From JBDNJM01 sp041687755 (GTDB taxonomy: Bacteria > Planctomycetota > UBA1135 > GCA-002686595), in assembly GCA_041687755.1 (NCBI GenBank), contig JBDNJM010000154.1, forward strand, positions 1-64,000: a stretch of 64,000 nucleotides of DNA. Reading direction: 5' to 3'. The notes below the pieces were generated by a model. That model was given only the letters and a program-made list of their open reading frames with translations, ran no database searches and was not told where the DNA came from. This document shows positions 35,801-43,782 of the stretch, one piece after another (the stretch's first letter is position 1; each line of letters opens with the position of its first letter). Position numbers and translations under genes: made by a program.

Positions 35801-35922
35801 ACTCCACCCTCGTCTGGATGCTGAGCGACGGCACTCCGCCGCGCGAGCCTATTCTGTGGCCGCCTCCGACCTGGCCCGACGCCCGCGACGCGGACGAGGC
35901 CTCCCCCCCGACTCCGAAATGA
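32797..35922 (+). CDS. FHA-domain serine/threonine protein kinase, membrane anchored
   Basis: A 1041-residue Hanks-type kinase. Residues about 30-107 form an FHA-like phosphothreonine-binding domain. The kinase domain is about 137-395, with LGRGAVGRV (144-152), AIKLL (Lys167), HRDMKPAN (259-266), DLG instead of DFG (279-281) and APEQ (305-308). A transmembrane segment follows at about 415-434. The remaining 600 residues are acidic, helical and probably extracytoplasmic; no domain is recognised there. Having FHA in front of the kinase on the same chain is unusual. It overlaps yggS upstream and the PNP-like gene downstream by 4 nt each. Confidence 0.85.
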   Translation: MSTEDRPGSSDRGLAIEPAGAPERRVALPSKGVLIVGSEPGGAGLVVRSEGVARTHVAIAPLKGGGHGVKLIAEDAGAQLNGQPIRTAKLSLGDELQLGETRLLIVHTETGTQSDGLASGKAGRDAGGALRADAIPGFRLIENLGRGAVGRVVLAHQENLDRRVAIKLLDKGHAKDAEFVQRFRDEARAAAALHHANVVTVFDVGEAEGQPYLVMEYMARGSLEDRLTAEGPLPWRAVLGVLRDAASGLEFAGSKGIVHRDMKPANLMQTNTGETKIADLGLATSNFAGASATSGKIQGTPHFMAPEQARGEAVDERADLYALGASAWRLLTGETPFAGKDAREILRAAQSEDPRPPSELAIGCPAGVDALVLELMAKDRDERPRSAALLKARVDQLIANNGHSPNAATGGRRGPLLVGALVLVIAGGVGAAAWLQRGGASDESGGSSLGDPLDEVAETEPGDAATLQDPGDEVELGAAPLDPDAGALSEGALGEEDGDASYERKGREKFEAAKSMLDPEAQIAMVEEVIAAHDGSKLGAEAVAYLNGLLATPTKPDPALTTTETVVSESTEDRLSPWVEELRLLAFSDDLLLPAYVGLAAVAAAEPPAEAIALRSVDGADGLEAFEARRSALIEELSAVLQVEANQRLDVARERATEGAFDSAEDELTRLLGWLRDRGEDEAPGSDATESERSATRVAPLGATSERGTRATTPPAAEDPEDLAAADASQGPAFDVAFLIELDRRAVAFQDALPSLQATRGAFLRQTDRARLSGALWPDALAGALSRGEHEAAAALLAALLPSLEHAAYRLAVGGLRDALVAAVGFDELVRRTWDAKEWKRQRLQLPGAGSGFAEAVSVDARGVSVEDDGGAPRLVQWSEFALDPDATLNLVQARLDRDWTRDEQLGIAGFLLSGTLANARSDALEGLERGGLPGSAAGRLLEHLDPLATFAEGLGDPDFAALIDRERSALERVSTALSAAQDRDWANATFELERLFDESSDSTLVWMLSDGTPPREPILWPPPTWPDARDADEASPPTPK

Positions 35923-36782
35923 GCCCCATCCAAGCCCCGGCGAACGCGCTGGACCGCAGCATCGCCAGCGCCCTGGTCAGCCTCGATGACCTCTCGTTGT
36001 GCGAGCCGCAGGTTCTGATCCTGCTCGCCACCGGAGCCGATCTCCTGCCCGAACGGCTCGACGCCCCCAAGACGCTGAAGCTGAGCGAACTGGAAGGCTG
36101 CCCCGCCGGATGGGCGGGCACCACCCTAGTCGCCGGCTCCATCGGTGCGCTGCGGGTCTGGGTGCTCGAAGACTGCGGAATGGAAGAGAGCTCGCGGGAC
36201 GGCAGCGCGGGCTGGGAGAGCGCCTGGCCCTGCTGGCTGGCCGGCCGGGCAGGCGCCAAGTTCCTACTGCACACGTCGGCCGGGGCCTCGGTCGATCCGG
36301 ACCTCACGAGCGGCTCGATCGCGGTCCTCACCGACCACATCAACCTTTCGGGCACGACGCCGCTGTGCGGGCTCGCAACGAGCCAGCTCGGCCCGATGTT
36401 CCCGGACCTCTCACAGCTCCACGACACCGCCCTCGGGGCGGTCGCGAAGGGATCCGCGCGCAAGGCCGGGACTGAACTGACAGGAGTCGTTGCGGCCTGC
36501 ACTCTCGGACCCGCGCTCGAGACCAAGGCCGAGCGCGAGTTCGCGAAACGCAGCGGTTGCGACATCACCGTTCAGGCCCTGCAGGCGCCGCTGCTCGCCG
36601 CCGCTCACGCAGGGCTGCGCGCCTGCGCCCTCGTCGCGATCGTAGAACAACCGGGGGACCGCCTCGATCTGGTGCGCCTGCTCCAGGGCGCCGAGCGTGC
36701 GGCGCCCGTGCTCGAGGACATCATCGTCGCCATGGCACCGGACCTCGTCGCTCTCAGCGCCGAACTCGAGGAGATCCTTTGA
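35919..36782 (+). CDS. Divergent purine nucleoside phosphorylase-like protein
   Basis: A 287-residue protein with part of the PNP/MTAP signature: HTSAGA (118-123), GSIAVLTDHINLSG (132-145, with the DHIN element), PLCG, and GPALETKAE (197-205). Other active-site elements are changed: LATGADLL stands where GSGLG normally binds phosphate, the GRxHxYE block is absent, GADAVGM is replaced by GCDITVQ, and the ITN base-binding Asn position reads IVEQ. It may have a different substrate or be non-catalytic. ATGA overlap with the kinase gene and TTGA overlap with purN place it in the same transcript. Confidence 0.65.
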   Translation: MSPIQAPANALDRSIASALVSLDDLSLCEPQVLILLATGADLLPERLDAPKTLKLSELEGCPAGWAGTTLVAGSIGALRVWVLEDCGMEESSRDGSAGWESAWPCWLAGRAGAKFLLHTSAGASVDPDLTSGSIAVLTDHINLSGTTPLCGLATSQLGPMFPDLSQLHDTALGAVAKGSARKAGTELTGVVAACTLGPALETKAEREFAKRSGCDITVQALQAPLLAAAHAGLRACALVAIVEQPGDRLDLVRLLQGAERAAPVLEDIIVAMAPDLVALSAELEEIL

Positions 36783-37375
36783 GCGACGGCCCGCGACGCC
36801 TTGCCGTGCTGGTATCCGGATCCGGCCGCAGCCTCGACAACCTGATCGCCCGCAGTTCGGAACTCGGGATCGAAATCGGCCTGGTCCTGAGCGACCGCGA
36901 AGGCGTCCGCGCCCTCGAGATCGCCGAGCGTCATGGACTTCCCAGCGTTGTGGTCGCCCCGCGCCGCTACGCCGATGCGGCCGCTGCCGGCGCGGCCATA
37001 TGGAGCGCTATTCGCGCCGCTAGGGTCGAACTTGTCGTGCTCGCGGGCTTCCTCAGGCTGCTCCCGGTCCCGGCCGACTGGCGCGGCCGGGTGCTCAACA
37101 TCCATCCGTCGCTGTTGCCCAAGTACGGCGGTAAGGGCTTCTTCGGCAACCGCGTCCACGCGGCGGTGCTCGCTGCGGGCGACGCGACCAGCGGCTGCAC
37201 CGTGCACTACGTAGACGAGCAGTACGACACGGGGCCGCCCCTCCTGCAGCGCACGGTCTCGGTTGAGCCCCGCGACACGACGGACGCGCTCGCCGCGCGC
37301 GTCTTCGCGGCCGAGAAGGAAGCGCTGCCGGAAGCGATCCAGCTGCACTTCGCTCGGACGCAGGTCGCCCCCTAG
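36779..37375 (+). CDS. purN: Phosphoribosylglycinamide formyltransferase
   Basis: Third step of purine synthesis, using 10-formyl-tetrahydrofolate. The 198-residue protein has LVSGSGRSLDNLI, the catalytic Asn107 and His109 in VLNIHPSLLPKYGG, and Asp150 in YDTGPPLLQ. The start is the TTG at 36779, overlapping the stop of the previous gene (TTGA); no later start would keep the first strand. Last gene of the yggS-kinase-PNP-like-purN run. Confidence 0.93.
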   Translation: MSDGPRRLAVLVSGSGRSLDNLIARSSELGIEIGLVLSDREGVRALEIAERHGLPSVVVAPRRYADAAAAGAAIWSAIRAARVELVVLAGFLRLLPVPADWRGRVLNIHPSLLPKYGGKGFFGNRVHAAVLAAGDATSGCTVHYVDEQYDTGPPLLQRTVSVEPRDTTDALAARVFAAEKEALPEAIQLHFARTQVAP

Positions 37376-37440
37376 GCCGGGCCCTTGGACTGTCACCGAG
37401 CCGCGCGCCCCGCGGACCCGACCCCTGCCCGCTCGAGCCC

Positions 37441-38988
37441 CTACTCCGCAGCGCGCGCAAGCGCCTCGCGCAACCCTTCCAGATCCCGTTGAAGCCGAGC
37501 GCGCAGCCGGCCCGGCTCGGACTTCGGCAGCTCCGCCTGCGCGCGCTCCACGGAAAGCAGCATCCGCGCTCGATCCGCACGCTTCCCGCGCCGTCGCTCC
37601 AGCTTGCCCAGCTCGAGCGCCGCGAGCGCGGCTACTGTCCCGCTCCCGCTCTCCAATTGGGCATAGGCCGAAGCGGCGAGCTCCAGCTCGCGCGCTAGCC
37701 GCTGGGCGTCGGCTCGCTCAAGCAGCAGCTCGCTCCGCAATCCCTCACAGCGCTCGGTGTCCTCCGCCGCCGCATCGACGCGCCCCAGCGCCGCGTCGAT
37801 CCAGCGCACCTGCTCCGGGCGCTCCCTGCGATCCGCGGCCAGCCGCGCAAGCCCCCGCGAGCGAGCGAAAGCCAGCCGTTCGGGCGCCATCGCGCAGTCC
37901 ACCTCGCCGAGGGCCGCGCCGAGGTGCCCGGTGAGGCTGCAGAGCGACAGCACGTCGAGGTAGTTGTGCAGAAACACCTGCTCCAACAGGTGTGGCCGCC
38001 CCGCCTGAAAGTCGAACCAGGCCGCTGGAGCGAAGGCGCCGGACAGGTCGTCCTCGCGCTCGAAGCCCAACAGCGCACGCTCGCAGGTCTGCAGCTTTCC
38101 GTCGGGCAGGGCCTCGCCGTAGAGCCGGCGCAGCGGGTGGTACAGGTCCAGGTGCGGCAGGTCCTGGAACGGCGGCTCGACCCCGTGATGGCGCATCTTG
38201 TCCTCGAGCCGATGGCGGTCGAAGGACTTGCCGAAGAACGTCACGATGCTCCCGGCCGCGGCGACTCGATCCGCTACGGCCTGCAGCATGGAGCGTTCGT
38301 CGCCCGGACCGGCCATGAAGCCCTGCCAGACGACGACCTCGCGCGCTCCTGCGGCGTCGCGCTCGAAGCCCGCCAGCGCCACCAGGAACGGATAGGTCCC
38401 CGCGCCGCCGGAGAGTCCGGTCGTCTCGATGTCCAGGTACAGCGCGCGCTCGGGATCGAGCCCCTCGAGCGCCGCATCGCGCGCCAGCCGCGCCAAGAGC
38501 TTCGGCTCCGCGCCAAGCGCCGCCTCCAGCGGCAGGTTGCCGTGCAGCCCGCCCGCGGGCGTGCTGTCGGCCCGCTCCGAGTGCCCGCCGACCCGCTCGA
38601 GCCGCAGGGGCTCGCCACGGGTCGCCAAGTGCATGGGAGGAGCCGACATCGGCACGCTCTTGGCGGCGCTGGGCCGTTTCGAGGCGCGCCCCACCGGCCG
38701 CCCGATCCGCCGCTTTAGCCAGCCGGGCAGCTCGCCAGCCCGAGCCCGCTCCAACGCGTCCCTGGGCCGCTCCGCCTCCGCGCGGCCGCCTGCTTCGACA
38801 CGGGGCTCTGCTGCCGCACGGGGCTCTGCTGCCGCACGGGGTTCTGCTTCGACACCGGGCACCGCTTCCGCAAGGGGCTCCGCTCCGGACTCGACGGTCC
38901 GGCCAGGCTCCGAGCCTTGCTGCGCCACGGCCGGGGCTGGCGCCGGATCGCGCCGTAGCCGGCGCAGCTTGCCGGCAAAGTCGCTCAC
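37441..38988 (-). CDS. mrfB: MrfB/YprB-type DEDDh exonuclease
   Basis: A 515-residue protein. The nuclease core starts near residue 183 with LYLDIETTGLSGGAGTYPF (Exo I motif), then FFGKSFDRHRLEDKM and HLDLYHPLRR, then LHNYLDVLSL, which carries the final acidic site, as in YprB. The first 110 residues are low complexity with tandem AAEPR units. The C-terminal 130 residues are helical and TPR-like. Its start overlaps the mrfA-type helicase stop by 4 nt. In Bacillus subtilis MrfA and MrfB act together to repair mitomycin C damage; the same pairing here supports that role. Confidence 0.85.
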   Translation of the reverse strand: MSDFAGKLRRLRRDPAPAPAVAQQGSEPGRTVESGAEPLAEAVPGVEAEPRAAAEPRAAAEPRVEAGGRAEAERPRDALERARAGELPGWLKRRIGRPVGRASKRPSAAKSVPMSAPPMHLATRGEPLRLERVGGHSERADSTPAGGLHGNLPLEAALGAEPKLLARLARDAALEGLDPERALYLDIETTGLSGGAGTYPFLVALAGFERDAAGAREVVVWQGFMAGPGDERSMLQAVADRVAAAGSIVTFFGKSFDRHRLEDKMRHHGVEPPFQDLPHLDLYHPLRRLYGEALPDGKLQTCERALLGFEREDDLSGAFAPAAWFDFQAGRPHLLEQVFLHNYLDVLSLCSLTGHLGAALGEVDCAMAPERLAFARSRGLARLAADRRERPEQVRWIDAALGRVDAAAEDTERCEGLRSELLLERADAQRLARELELAASAYAQLESGSGTVAALAALELGKLERRRGKRADRARMLLSVERAQAELPKSEPGRLRARLQRDLEGLREALARAAE

Positions 38989-41579
38989 CGTTCCAGCCCG
39001 GACACGCGATCCGCGGAGGAGCGCTCGTCCTCACCCGCGAAGGGCTCCGATGTCGAGGCGTCCGAGCCCGGCCCCAACTCCTTCTCGGTCGGCTCCGCCA
39101 GCTCGCCCACATCGGCAGGGAACAGAGCGTGCGAGCTGGCCGACAGATGCTTCAGCAGCGCCCGCGCGGTGTCCTTGCCCCGCGGCCCGACCTCGTCGAG
39201 AGGACCCACGCACGCCGGGCAGCCAAAGGCGCACGCGCAGTTGGCAACCACCGAGTGCGCGGCCTCGATCCACTCGGGCACGACCGTGAACAGGCGCGCC
39301 GTGAGCCCCACGCCGCCCTGCACGCGGTCGTACAGGTGGATCGCCGGGCGCTTGAAGTGACCCGACTTGACCTTGACCGCCAGCCCGAGGTCCTGGGGCT
39401 GGCAGCGCAGCAGCAGCGGCGCGATCCGACGCAGCAGCCCCCCCACGGCGGACCACCCCGCACCCCGGTCACCCGCGTGCATGCCCAGCGCGCTCGCGGT
39501 CTCTTCCGAGATCGTCAGGCAGAACGCCTCAGTGTCCAATTCCTCAGGCGGCAGCTCGATGTCCTCAGCCCCGACGTTCTCTCGCGTGTAGAAGCGGATC
39601 TTCTTGTACATCGTCGCGAGCGTGGTGACGTGCACCTCGCCGCGCCAGGCGGACCAATCCTCCTCTCCAGAGCCGAGCGGCGGCGCCGTCAGGCGCTCCT
39701 CCAACCGCAGGATCCGCACCTCGGTGTCGGTCTGGGCGTCGGTGAAGTAGTCGCTGGGCACCGCCCGCGCAAAGGCCCGACGGTTGGTGTAGTCAAAGCG
39801 CTCGATCTTCCAGGTCTCGCCCTCTACCTGGTAGATCGCGCCCTCGTGCACGGTGGTGATCGACGACTCGCGGTCGACCTCACCCAGGGCCTTGCCGGTC
39901 TCCGCATCGAGCACCAACACGTTGTCCGGCTCGCCGCCCGCCAGCGAGACGTCTTGGGCCGGGTAGGCGTCGGCCATCCAGTACCAGCGCCCCGCGTCGC
40001 GATGCAGCAGGCCGGCGTCCTCGGCCAGGTAATCGAGGATCTCCGGCAGATGCGGGCTCGGCCCGAAGTCCTCGACCGCCGCAGTTCCAGCCTCATTGAC
40101 CGCCTCCTCGAAGGGCAGCTCGAACGCGGCGCACTTGAGCTGCTCCGACAGGATCACGAGGTTGTCCGGGTCCAGCCCGAGCTTCTCACGCGGCGCCTCG
40201 AACAGGTACTCGGGGTGCTCGGCGAGGTACTGGTCGAGCGGATCGGAGCGCGCGATCATCACGCACAGGCTCGCAGAGCCGCGCCGTCCAACGCGCCCGG
40301 CGCGCTGCCAGAACGAGGCCTGGCTGCCGGGGTACCCGACCAGCACGGCGACGTCCAGCCGCCCCACGTCGATGCCCAGCTCGAGCGCGTTGGTCGTCAC
40401 GACGACCTTGACCGTCCCCTCGCGCAGCCCAGTCTCGATCTCGCGCCGCAGCAGCGGCAGGTAGCCGCCGCGGTACCCGCGCACCTCGTCGGGCTTCAGG
40501 CCCAGCCGCTGGGCGCCCTCCTTCAGGTACCGCGTGAGCACCTCGACCGAGGTCCGCCGATTGCAGAAGAAGATCGTTTGGTGCTGGGGTCCGCAGACCA
40601 CCGACGCCAAGCGCCGGGCCTCCTCGAGCGCGCTCGCCCGCAGACCAGCGACCGGATCGAGCAGCGGAGGATCGTAGACCCCGAAAATGCGGCGCCCCGC
40701 CGGCGAAGCGTCCTCGGCGACCACCTCGACCGGCCGACCCAGCAAGCGCTCGCCGTGGCCACCGGGATCCTCGAGCGTCGCTGACGACAGCAGGAACTTC
40801 GGATCGGCGCCGTAGAAGCGCGCGATGCGCACCAGCCGCCGCAGGACGTTCGCCACGCTCGAACCAAACACGCCCGAGAGCGTGTGCACCTCGTCGATCA
40901 CGATGTACTCGAGATCCCGGAACAGCTCTGACCACTTGCCGTGGTTCGGAAGGATGCCCGTGTGCAGCATCCACGGATTCGTCAGCACCACATGACCGCG
41001 CTCGCGCAGCGTGCGCCGGACGCTCGGCGGCGTGTCGCCGTCGTAGGTGAAGGAGTGCAGCTCCCCCACGCGCGCGTCTGTCGCCCGCAGTTCGGCGAGC
41101 AGCGCGTTCAACGACGTGGACTGGTCCTGGCTCAGGGCCTTCGTCGGGAACATCCACAGGCTCTTCGAGCGCCCCTCGGTCTCGAGCAGGCGCTGGAGCA
41201 CGGGCAGCGTGTAGCAGAGCGTCTTGCCCGACGCCGTCGGCGTGGCGACGATCACGTCGTGGCCGTCCAGCGCCAGGTCTACCGCCCGCGCCTGATGCTC
41301 GTAGAGCTCAGCTGTGCCGCGCTTGGCCAGCAGCGCGCGCAGCCCTGGATCGAGCCGCTCGGGCAGCGGCGTGACCCGGCCCGCTCGCGCGGGCGTCTCC
41401 TTCCACGAGCGGAACCGGTCGCGCAGCTCCGGATGCTTGCGCAGGGACGCCACCATGGCGTCCACGTCCTGGGCCCGGCGCGCCCTCCGCGGGCCCCCCG
41501 AGTCCGGCCGAGGTCCCAGCTCCGGCGGAGTTTGACTGCCCGCCAGAAGCGGATCGCGAGGTTCAGGATCGGGGTTCAC
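38985..41579 (-). CDS. mrfA: MrfA/YprA-type DEAD/DEAH helicase with DUF1998 zinc domain
   Basis: An 864-residue superfamily 2 helicase. Motifs: Walker A ATPTASGKT (112-120), DEVH box (229-232), SSATLEDP, LELGIDVG and QRAGRVGRRG. The C-terminal DUF1998 part has a cysteine cluster NCACAFGCPACVG near 780-792, the metal site of MrfA. B. subtilis MrfA is a 3'-5' DNA helicase acting with MrfB. The start is GTG at 41579, with a TAACGT box 6 nt upstream. It is the first gene of a two-gene transcript with mrfB. Confidence 0.92.
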   Translation of the reverse strand: MNPDPEPRDPLLAGSQTPPELGPRPDSGGPRRARRAQDVDAMVASLRKHPELRDRFRSWKETPARAGRVTPLPERLDPGLRALLAKRGTAELYEHQARAVDLALDGHDVIVATPTASGKTLCYTLPVLQRLLETEGRSKSLWMFPTKALSQDQSTSLNALLAELRATDARVGELHSFTYDGDTPPSVRRTLRERGHVVLTNPWMLHTGILPNHGKWSELFRDLEYIVIDEVHTLSGVFGSSVANVLRRLVRIARFYGADPKFLLSSATLEDPGGHGERLLGRPVEVVAEDASPAGRRIFGVYDPPLLDPVAGLRASALEEARRLASVVCGPQHQTIFFCNRRTSVEVLTRYLKEGAQRLGLKPDEVRGYRGGYLPLLRREIETGLREGTVKVVVTTNALELGIDVGRLDVAVLVGYPGSQASFWQRAGRVGRRGSASLCVMIARSDPLDQYLAEHPEYLFEAPREKLGLDPDNLVILSEQLKCAAFELPFEEAVNEAGTAAVEDFGPSPHLPEILDYLAEDAGLLHRDAGRWYWMADAYPAQDVSLAGGEPDNVLVLDAETGKALGEVDRESSITTVHEGAIYQVEGETWKIERFDYTNRRAFARAVPSDYFTDAQTDTEVRILRLEERLTAPPLGSGEEDWSAWRGEVHVTTLATMYKKIRFYTRENVGAEDIELPPEELDTEAFCLTISEETASALGMHAGDRGAGWSAVGGLLRRIAPLLLRCQPQDLGLAVKVKSGHFKRPAIHLYDRVQGGVGLTARLFTVVPEWIEAAHSVVANCACAFGCPACVGPLDEVGPRGKDTARALLKHLSASSHALFPADVGELAEPTEKELGPGSDASTSEPFAGEDERSSADRVSGLER

Positions 41580-41585
41580 AGCCCC

Positions 41586-41591
41586 ACGTTA
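41586..41591 (-). promoter_or_regulatory. -10-like box TAACGT before mrfA
   Basis: TAACGT lies 6 nt before the GTG at 41579, leaderless spacing. Confidence 0.45.
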
Positions 41592-41737
41592 GCCATCTGT
41601 TAGGGCCCTGCCAAGACCCTGACCCCGCTGGGTCGAAGCCCGTCCCGCAGCCGGCCTGGCACAGCCGGGCCAAAGCTCTGCGCCAGGCCAGCTGCGGCTA
41701 GGGATCTGTCCGTCCGCAGCCCGCGCAAGGCTCCGCT

Positions 41738-43573
41738 TCAGCGCTTCAGCAGGCCCTCCAATCGGGCCAAGATGTCCCCTTCCAGCACGCCCCGTGCTCC
41801 GTTCTGCTCGAACATTGTCACCGGCTCGCCGTCGCGCTCCGCCCGGGCGAGGCCAAAGCGCTGATCGCTGCGGCCGTCGAAGCTGACCAACTCGATCTGC
41901 AGCCCCTCGCCCGCAGTGATCCGCTCATCGGCGCTAAGCCAGCTCGAGATACGCGGCGCCAGCAGGGCGTCGACGAGGCGCGCGAAGTCCCGATCTTCCG
42001 CATCCAGGCCCTCCGGCTTCCATACGCCAGAGCCAGATTCCCGCCCCCACCCGAAGCGCTCCTCGCCGCGGCGCACGCCGACCTGCACGACGCGCAGCTC
42101 CGACAGCGTGAAGGGTCGGCGCACCAAGAACGTGCGCGGCTCGGCCAACGCCGAGGCCAGCGGATCGGAGGCCGCGAAGCCCCACAGGGACTCTCCTGCC
42201 CGGCGCACCGGGTAGCCGTCGATGCCGCGCAGCTCCAGCGCCGGTCCCACGTCCAGGTCCCAGGCCTCGCCCGCGTCGGAGAGGATGCGCACCGATCCGC
42301 GCAGCGGCTCGCCGTCGTACTCGTCCGGATCCAGCCAGGCGGCCAGCGAAAGATCGAGCAGCCCGTTCAACACGTCCTCCGACAGACCGGGATCCGCCTG
42401 CAGCGCATTGCCCCAGGCCGCGGACCCCGCCGCAGACTGCACGCCCCACGAGTCATCGTCGAACTGCTCGCGCCGACGTTCGAACGCAAGCCCGCCCTTG
42501 TCCTCGCGCAGCTCGACCCGCGCGACCGACTCGCGCAGCAGCAGGAAGACCTGCTCGTCCGCCATCGTGCGCACGTCCTTCGTGAACAGCGAGATCGCCC
42601 CTGCCGACACGCCGAACACCTTGGACTCGCCCCGGAGCCGGCACAGCCAGCGGCGGGCGAACGCATCCAGCGGGGCTTCATTGGGCCGGTAGCCGAACTC
42701 CAGCGTCAGGCTGTCGCCCGAACTCAGGCGCGCCGTCATCTCGAACGCCGGCGGATCCAGGCCATAGTCGGCGTAGCTCACAGGTGCGTCGTCGACGAAC
42801 TCCGTCACCTGGAACGCCGCGAACGGGTTGAGCACCGCGGTGAGCACGAAGGGCGGTGACAACCGCAGGCGTTCGGGTGCTTCAGCCACCCACAGCCCAC
42901 CCTCCAGCACGGCGCGGAAGCCCAGGTCGAAGACCTCCAGCGCATCCCCACCGGGAACCTCTGGGCCGACTTCTGGCCGAGCGCCCCCGGCCAGCAGCAG
43001 CTCGCCGCTCCGCTCGACCTCCAGGATGGAGCTGGGGTCGATCTGGATCAGGCGCTTCGAGCGGTACTCGCCGAGCGGCCGCTCGGCGATGTCGAGCAAC
43101 GGCCGCGCCACCCGCGCGTACACGCCGTCGATGCGCGCCGCCACGCGCCGCTTGTCAAAGTCCAGATTGCCCAGCTCCAGCACGTGCTCGAGGGCACGGC
43201 CATCCGCGATGTTCTCGGTGAACTCGTAGCGCACCTGCAGCGCGCCAAACAGCTCGTCATTCAGGTCCGGCGCGGGCTCGGCGACCAGGCTCCCGAGGTT
43301 CTGCAGCAGGAACGTCACGCTGCCTGGCTCCGCGCGCCATGCCACCGGATCCACGATGTACCACTCAGCGAACGCGTCGCGCTCGAACACGATCTGGTCA
43401 TCAGAGCGCACGTTGTCGAGCTCGATGCTCGACAGTCGTGAGGTCTGCAGGCCGGGGAAGGCCATCTGGCGACCGAGGACCGTCTCGGCGCCGGCGTCCT
43501 TCCAGGGCCCGAACAGGTACAGGCAGGCCGCGGCGACGAGCGCCAGCAGCGCGAGCGTGGTGCGCGTATGCAT
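41738..43573 (-). CDS. DUF4340-domain membrane-anchored protein
   Basis: A 611-residue protein with an N-terminal anchor HTRTTLALLALVAAACLYLF and repeated DUF4340-type blocks, such as IVFERDAFAEWYIVDPV, VLELGNLDFDKRRVAARIDG and FGVSAGAISLF. DUF4340 proteins are usual partners of GldG-type proteins and ABC-2 exporters; the biochemical role is unknown. The ATG at 43573 is preferred because the membrane segment then begins at the N-terminus; a start at 43627 would add 18 residues. It is the last gene of the ABC-2 run, separated from the GldG-like gene by a repeat copy. Confidence 0.8.
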   Translation of the reverse strand: MHTRTTLALLALVAAACLYLFGPWKDAGAETVLGRQMAFPGLQTSRLSSIELDNVRSDDQIVFERDAFAEWYIVDPVAWRAEPGSVTFLLQNLGSLVAEPAPDLNDELFGALQVRYEFTENIADGRALEHVLELGNLDFDKRRVAARIDGVYARVARPLLDIAERPLGEYRSKRLIQIDPSSILEVERSGELLLAGGARPEVGPEVPGGDALEVFDLGFRAVLEGGLWVAEAPERLRLSPPFVLTAVLNPFAAFQVTEFVDDAPVSYADYGLDPPAFEMTARLSSGDSLTLEFGYRPNEAPLDAFARRWLCRLRGESKVFGVSAGAISLFTKDVRTMADEQVFLLLRESVARVELREDKGGLAFERRREQFDDDSWGVQSAAGSAAWGNALQADPGLSEDVLNGLLDLSLAAWLDPDEYDGEPLRGSVRILSDAGEAWDLDVGPALELRGIDGYPVRRAGESLWGFAASDPLASALAEPRTFLVRRPFTLSELRVVQVGVRRGEERFGWGRESGSGVWKPEGLDAEDRDFARLVDALLAPRISSWLSADERITAGEGLQIELVSFDGRSDQRFGLARAERDGEPVTMFEQNGARGVLEGDILARLEGLLKR

Positions 43574-43658
43574 GGTTCTTGAGCAGGGAGCGAGGCGACC
43601 GGGACGAGGAGCGACGGTGCCTTCCAAAACTTGTTGTCGGCGAGAGGGCTGCGATCAG

Positions 43659-43782
43659 AGAGTGTGAATCATTGCGCCTGGCACAATCCGCGAGCGTTCT
43701 GTGCGCCCCAACGTCGTCAGACAATGGGCCAAAGACAACTAAGAGGCCATTCGGCTGGGCAGCACCATTTTTTCACAGCATC
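43659..43782 (-). repeat. Stop-codon-abutting intergenic repeat, copy 3
   Basis: Directly follows the TGA of the GldG-like gene (minus strand): GATGCTGTGAAAAAATGGTG and onward, ending ATGATTCACACTCT. It aligns with copies 1 and 2. Unlike those, it sits between two genes of one apparent operon. Confidence 0.85.
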
